A program made the translations under genes and the position numbers. This document shows, in pieces, positions 59,242 to 64,000 of a stretch of 64,000 bases of DNA (position 1 is the first letter of the stretch; each line of letters opens with the position of its first letter). The DNA is taken from the NCBI GenBank assembly GCA_001683735.1, contig LUGG01000031.1:248001-312000 (forward strand). Direction: 5' to 3'. Source of the DNA: Grifola frondosa. Its lineage: Eukaryota; Basidiomycota; Agaricomycetes; Polyporales; Grifolaceae. The notes under the pieces are model-generated. The model saw nothing but the letters and a program-made list of their open reading frames with translations. It searched no databases and was not told the origin of the DNA.

Positions 59242-59794
59242 GATGAAGAGAGCGGATGGGTGAAAGAGGGAGCGGACTGTGCTCACTGCTCAGGCGCTCG
59301 AACTTGAACAAAAGTTCGGTCATGTGATCGCGATTGTGACTAAACGCGTGACATATTTGTGACATCGGTACCTACGCGCTAGCAAGTGACATTCTTGCCG
59401 GTACATGCACTTCAGTCATCCACTCGACATACTCAACGCTCCTTGCTTCATCATTGCACGATTTCCCAAGTCATAGGTGGATTTTAAAGGAAGGTGAAGG
59501 CTATAAATTACCTTGCGAACTAGTATCGAGAGACTGGCGGTTCTGGGAAACATGACGGATGACCGTTCATCTTTATGGTCCACATAAATGATTCTTCAGG
59601 TCTGAAGATCTGACATCGCTTATGGTGAGCTCAGTTTAAAGCGCATACGGGCTCTAGGAAATCTGCTGGCGGCTGACACACTACCGATGCTAGTGAAGTC
59701 AGCCAATCTGTCCGATGTTAGCCGCATGAATGATTGTTTTCAGGACCAACGCAAAGTGAATCCATCTTCGTTTCTCTACGCTGCTCTTCTTAAC
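59242..59794. promoter_or_regulatory. Divergent intergenic region CDC20 / coiled-coil gene
   Basis: About 550 bp separating two divergent starts. Short inverted pairs (GTGACATTTG types) near 59340-59390. No gene. Confidence 0.4.
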
Positions 59795-62057
59795 ATGCGC
59801 TTCCCTAGACTTTCACATCTCTTTCATCGGCGCACTAAGTCGGACAGTGACCTCGGTGTGCTGTCTTCAGCGCCGATCACTCTAACACAGAGACCTCTAT
59901 CGACTACCTACGTCGATGAATTCACTCGCGGAAATGATAGCCTTATTTTTTCGCAAACTTCGTTCCTGCAGCTCCTGTGTCGATCACAGTCCCTGTCACT
60001 GCATATGCCACCACTCATGCTTCAACTGTACCAACTGGCGATAGCTCCTATCCCTTGACACAACGCATCCGGTATCTCGAGTCTGCTCTTCAGGGTCAGT
60101 ATGAGGCAAACCGCTGCATTCCTGTGCTGGAAGCTGCCCTCCAAACCGAGCGTGCAGCCCTTCACACCGCACGGGAAGCCAACTCTATTCTCATGGAAGA
60201 TATCACCGCCCTTCAAGCCGACATCCTTGAAGTTCGCAAGGAGCTTTTCTCCGCCCTGGACAACCGATTGTCTACCAATGATGACCGCTTGATGGCTCTC
60301 TCTGCAGAAAATGCTTGCCTCATCGTAGAACGTCTCCGTAACCGTCGTTTCATCGAACTCATGATCTCAGCTGGAGGTCGAACTTTGCCAGTGCTGGATC
60401 ACACTTGGCAGCTGGTCTCTAATGGGGCTGAGCCGGAGGAAGCTCTTGTCATTGCAATCAAAGAGGCGGTGTCCCGGCCGGGTAGCTCGTGGCGCGTTCT
60501 CTTGGAGCCAGTAACAGGCCAGCGCTCTCCGGAGGAATATATCGCACAAGTGAATAGCACTCTACAAGCTAGGAGGGAAACGCACGATTGGCGCAAACGG
60601 GCGAAGTTCTGGAAGGGAGCGGCTCTCGAGTCTGGCCGGCACTCGATGACAGTCACCCCATCGCCCTCCAATATCTCGTCCATTATAGAGGAACTTTCTT
60701 CGGAACGTCAACAGGCCGTGGATGATTTGCTCGAGCGGCTACGCAGTGGCACCCATCCATTGAAAGTCAAACGAAAAAATACTCGCGCTCATGAGATTGA
60801 GAATGGCGCTATGGTTGAAGCCCCTCCTGCAGCGTTATCGATCCAGATAACTCCCTCTATGGCGACGATATCGGAAGTGGAAGAAGAAGCAGAGCATCAT
60901 CTCAACATCATAACGCTTTCCTCTACTCCGGTTGCCCCTCTCGCTGCAACATCCTCCTCGATGATCCTCCCTATCTCTTTCTCCCATTCACATACCTGCG
61001 TTAATTCTTCCTATGCCAATTTACCTCCGCTAGCGAGCGAGACATTCCGAGCCTCCCAGTCGATCAAGAGTATAGCTTCTCGGCGGTCATCGAAGCAGCC
61101 TCGTGAGGTCGGCGAAGGCGACGCGAAACTACGTAGGCAGAGCATACCAAGGTCACAATCGGCGTCGACACACGACAGTAGGGCCTCTGTGAAGTCGAAG
61201 CACAGACGAACCCAAATTGTTGCCGTCCCTTTGGTCCAAGTCCACGCTCAGTCCACTACCTCCATCGTTGGTCCGAGCAAGAGCAACTCTGCACAGTCCC
61301 TATTTGGCGCTTCCGTCTCTGCGGCGACCAACATTTCGGCAGCTTTTGCATTTGGGAGTACAGGTCGATTGTGCACTTCTGCTACGTTAGTGCCTAGTTC
61401 TGGCTCTGAATCCACCTCAATCTCTGCCTCTGGCACTGCTTCTGGACTCTCCTCTTCGTCTTCTGGAGAACCAACACCTCGTTCTAGTGTCGTACCTGGG
61501 CTCCCTCCGATGCGCTCATACCTTGGCCAAACCCTCCGGGAACCGTACTTATCGCCTGCTCCGTTGTCTGCCTCCTCATCAATCACTGCTCACTCTCTAC
61601 TGGCTACGACTCGTCCAAAGACTAAAAATGAGTCTGACGCAAACGAAAAGGTCCTCATCTTGCACAGCGACTTCATAGGATCATCTTCGTCTCGCGCGAC
61701 GCCAGAACCTGTCATATCCAATGATAATGGGGCACGAGTACCAGTCCGGAAGCGAAGAAGTCCCGTCTCCCAGTCCGCGTGCCGATGCTGAAGACTCTTC
61801 GGCGACTCTCGATTTCACGCCCTGTCCTTATGCACACTACGAACGCCGCGACGTTCACATTCACCAAGGGCGACGCGCGGTCGAAGTCCAGGGCTGGCAT
61901 GCACCGTGAAGGTATGGAGAATAACAAAGAGAATGAGGTCCGATCTGGCGCATCTCCTCCTCGTCCGAGTCGGCTACCTGTCGGGCGGCGGATCCAGAAG
62001 CTGGACTTGCTTGGTACGGCGCGGAGGGTAGCACAGGCATCGAGAAAGGCGCCGTGA
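59795..62057 (+). CDS. Coiled-coil, Ser-rich protein of unknown function
   Basis: Starts MRFPRLSHLFHRRTKSDSDL. A coiled coil follows (QRIRYLESALQGQYEANRCI to LRNRRFIELMIS), then a helical region (SNGAEPEEALVIAIKEAVSR; WRKRAKFWKGAALESGR), and a long Ser/Thr-rich low-complexity tail with RRSSKQPR and SSSSSGEPTP, ending NNKENEVRSG and RRVAQASRKAP. Two frame slips are explained by a missing T in the T6 run near 59947 and a missing A near 61758. About 750 residues. It is divergent from CDC20. I do not recognise it; a cytoskeletal or septal role is only a guess from architecture. Confidence 0.72.
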
Positions 62058-62196
62058 AGCGCATATGATACACCAATAGTACATATCTCTAAATACCATC
62101 AATGATAGTCTCAAACATTACATGCATTGTCTGAGCAACCACTAAGAGAGATCAAGCAAATCATCGCGGGAAGAAAGAATTCTTTTCAACGTCTAC

Positions 62197-63308
62197 TTAG
62201 AGATACACGCGAATATCCATATCACGCCCTCCCTTGCCGCCTGACAATGCATCCACCCCTCTGTGAGATAATATCCCTCCAGCATCACTCTGTTTGACAA
62301 TATCAATGACCTTCAGCTGCATCCCCACGGAATCTGCTACGTTTTGCGGCATAAGTTGTATACCAGGGTTGACTCTTGTCATCGTCGTCACATAATTCGA
62401 CCAGGCGTCCAGCAACCTGATGGGTGCCTCGCCTGTTGTCTTTATTAATTGCTCTGAACTTGTACGCTTTGGACACACAAACGTACCAGTGTGGACTAAA
62501 CCCGGACTCAATGAGACGACGGTGAAGCCTTCTTCCTCCAGTAACGCAGCATATTTTGCCGTGGCTACCGCACAAGCACCTTTGCTTGTCTCGTATGCAG
62601 CCAATGGCGATTGACGTGTCTTCCACACGAAGTCGGGGTCTCCGCCTCCTGCTCCTAAGACGATGATCTTCTTTGTCATGCCCTTGCGCAATAGAGGAAG
62701 GAAAGCGTTGATTGTATGTATAACGCCGAGAACGTTGACTTTAAACTAGGTAATGTGGTTAGGGCAATTCGAATTGCGGTATACTTCACTCACCGATTCA
62801 ATGAAATCAGTGTCTAGCGCCTCGGAGTTTTCACTGACCCATGCACGCGAATGTCAACAAAGGCGTCAACAGATCACAGATAGTATGAAATACTCACTAG
62901 TCAGCGAATGAGTGAAAAAATGTTTCATTTTTGAGCAGGGCAGCATTATGGATCAGGATGTCAAGGGAACCACCATTGATGTTGGCCACTTCGTCTGCTG
63001 CAACCTAGGTAGATCCTCTCAGTAATTCGGAGCAATTCAATAGACAGATGTGCCATACTTTGAGACTTGCCGCATTAACTACGTCCGCTTCGACTATATG
63101 AATATTTCTTGTGCTTGCGGTGATAGCTGCTAATTCTGTGGCCTTGACTCTATTTCGCACTAAGGCAAACACAATGTTTTCAGAATGTTCTGCCTGGAAG
63201 CTATTGCATCAGCAGAATATCGAAGCAAGACGAGTGGGCACGTACCAGTTGGCGCACGTATTCCAAACCAATGCCCCTTGAAGCTCCTATCACAGCGTAC
63301 GACGGCAT
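62197..63308 (-). CDS. Short-chain dehydrogenase/reductase, paralogue 2
   Basis: Same architecture as the copy at 56113-57150, opposite strand: MPSYAVIGASRGIGLEYVRQ, IVFALVRNRVKA, GGSLDILIHNAALLK, NVLGVIHTINAFLPLLRKG, KKIIVLGAGGGDPDFVW, catalytic Y-E-T-S-K, VVSLSPGLVHTG, then IVKQSDAGGILSHRGVDALS and a longer end, RDMDIRVYL. Introns fall at the same places. The first exon is almost identical in protein to paralogue 1 while bases differ, so the two are under purifying selection or diverged some time ago. Substrate unknown. Confidence 0.87.
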
Positions 63309-64000
63309 GTCTATAGCGGCGAAGGGAATGAGAGATACCAAAATGTCGGCCGATATCGAGCCTTCTTATATCCCGCAACCTGCTCATACTTCGACGCTGA
63401 CGCATCCTTATACAGCTTGCCGGGAAGCCTCGCAAGCAAGTCTAAAGTACCGAGCATCGTGCTCATGAGGAGCGCTCCATCTATGAATCATTGATTGGCT
63501 GGAAACATCGATGAGTAAGAAAGAGAAACTGATAGATAGCTAATATGGCGTCACGGCTGTAGCAGACCAGATGATCCAGGACCCACTGAGTCAAGAGATT
63601 AGACGCAAAGCCGTAGTGACGCGTATATGGCAGCGGCAACTCCGTAAGCTGACCAGATATCGAGTCAGCTTGGTATTTTACGGGAATTACCCGATATGCA
63701 TGACGCTGGCGCCAGAAGATGCATGAACGATTACTTAGCGCTTAGGTCGGATAATCGCGTCGAACACAAAGTATTTCATCACATCAATATAGCCGGCTAT
63801 TCTCACAGCTAGCTGTGGCAAGCAGCCTGACAACTTACAAGGATCTACATCTTTTTATGAATAAATATTATATAAACAGCTGGAGAGGTGATGCGTAAAG
63901 TACTGGGAATATCGAAACTGAGGGGATATCAATGGAGACACTATGAAAATGGGAAAGCTCATGTAGAAAGTGACCCTGGACCTATAGAATTTCTTGTCTT
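63309..64000. other. Upstream region of dehydrogenase 2 and window end
   Basis: A TATA-like GATATAAGAAGG (reverse strand, near 63370) suits the dehydrogenase promoter. No other gene seen. Confidence 0.45.

Noticed and set aside
1..64000. Retrotransposon or LTR element in the gene-poor zones
   Set aside because: No reverse transcriptase, integrase or RNase H motifs, and no long direct terminal repeats were seen on either strand.

Overview
This window is nuclear DNA of a filamentous basidiomycete, most likely an Agaricomycete with white-rot-type enzymology. Genes are compact and carry many 45-70 nt GT-AG introns, intergenic gaps are short, one tRNA gene has a small intron after the anticodon, and the gene families (copper-fist factor, pyranose 2-oxidase, BTB and F-box-like proteins, small PD-(D/E)XK-like orphan proteins) are typical of mushrooms and their relatives.

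Layout. 1-4.8 kb is a decayed accessory zone: a BTB-type C-terminus, two broken copies of a C2H2-like zinc-finger family, and the first of three U2 snRNA genes. 5.3-17.2 kb is housekeeping: a KPWE-motif peroxisomal (PEX39-like) protein, mitochondrial enoyl-CoA hydratase, tRNA-Leu(AAG), an ArfGAP, an F-box-like protein, MRE11, and an SLC35C1-type nucleotide-sugar transporter divergent from MRE11. 17.5-30 kb is accessory again: U2 copies 2 and 3, an orphan piece of U2 5' flank, one intact zinc-finger gene and several broken relatives. 30.4-50.7 kb holds alanine aminotransferase, a copper-fist regulator, RRP9, a Hikeshi/OPI10 homologue, a pyranose 2-oxidase fused to a beta-trefoil domain, gamma-tubulin, a DMAC1-like protein and proteasome subunit beta-4. 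50.8-55.1 kb carries a hAT-like MITE and two stand-alone beta-trefoil genes. 56-63.3 kb has two inverted short-chain dehydrogenase paralogues flanking CDC20 and a coiled-coil protein.

Most notable. (1) The pyranose oxidase runs through a Gly-rich linker into a beta-trefoil domain inside one exon. Two free-standing trefoil genes 7-13 kb away share its intron positions. This suggests a local family of sugar-binding proteins, one of which has been joined to an H2O2-producing sugar oxidase. (2) Three U2 snRNA genes lie on a shared ~430-bp unit, and each unit or remnant but one sits beside a member of the zinc-finger family. (3) Conserved genes repeatedly show single-base frameshifts, almost always in short homopolymer runs. 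I read these as consensus-sequence errors, so such genes are listed as CDS rather than pseudogenes.

All exon structures were worked out by eye from splice signals and family knowledge. Coordinates for multi-exon genes span start to stop and include introns.
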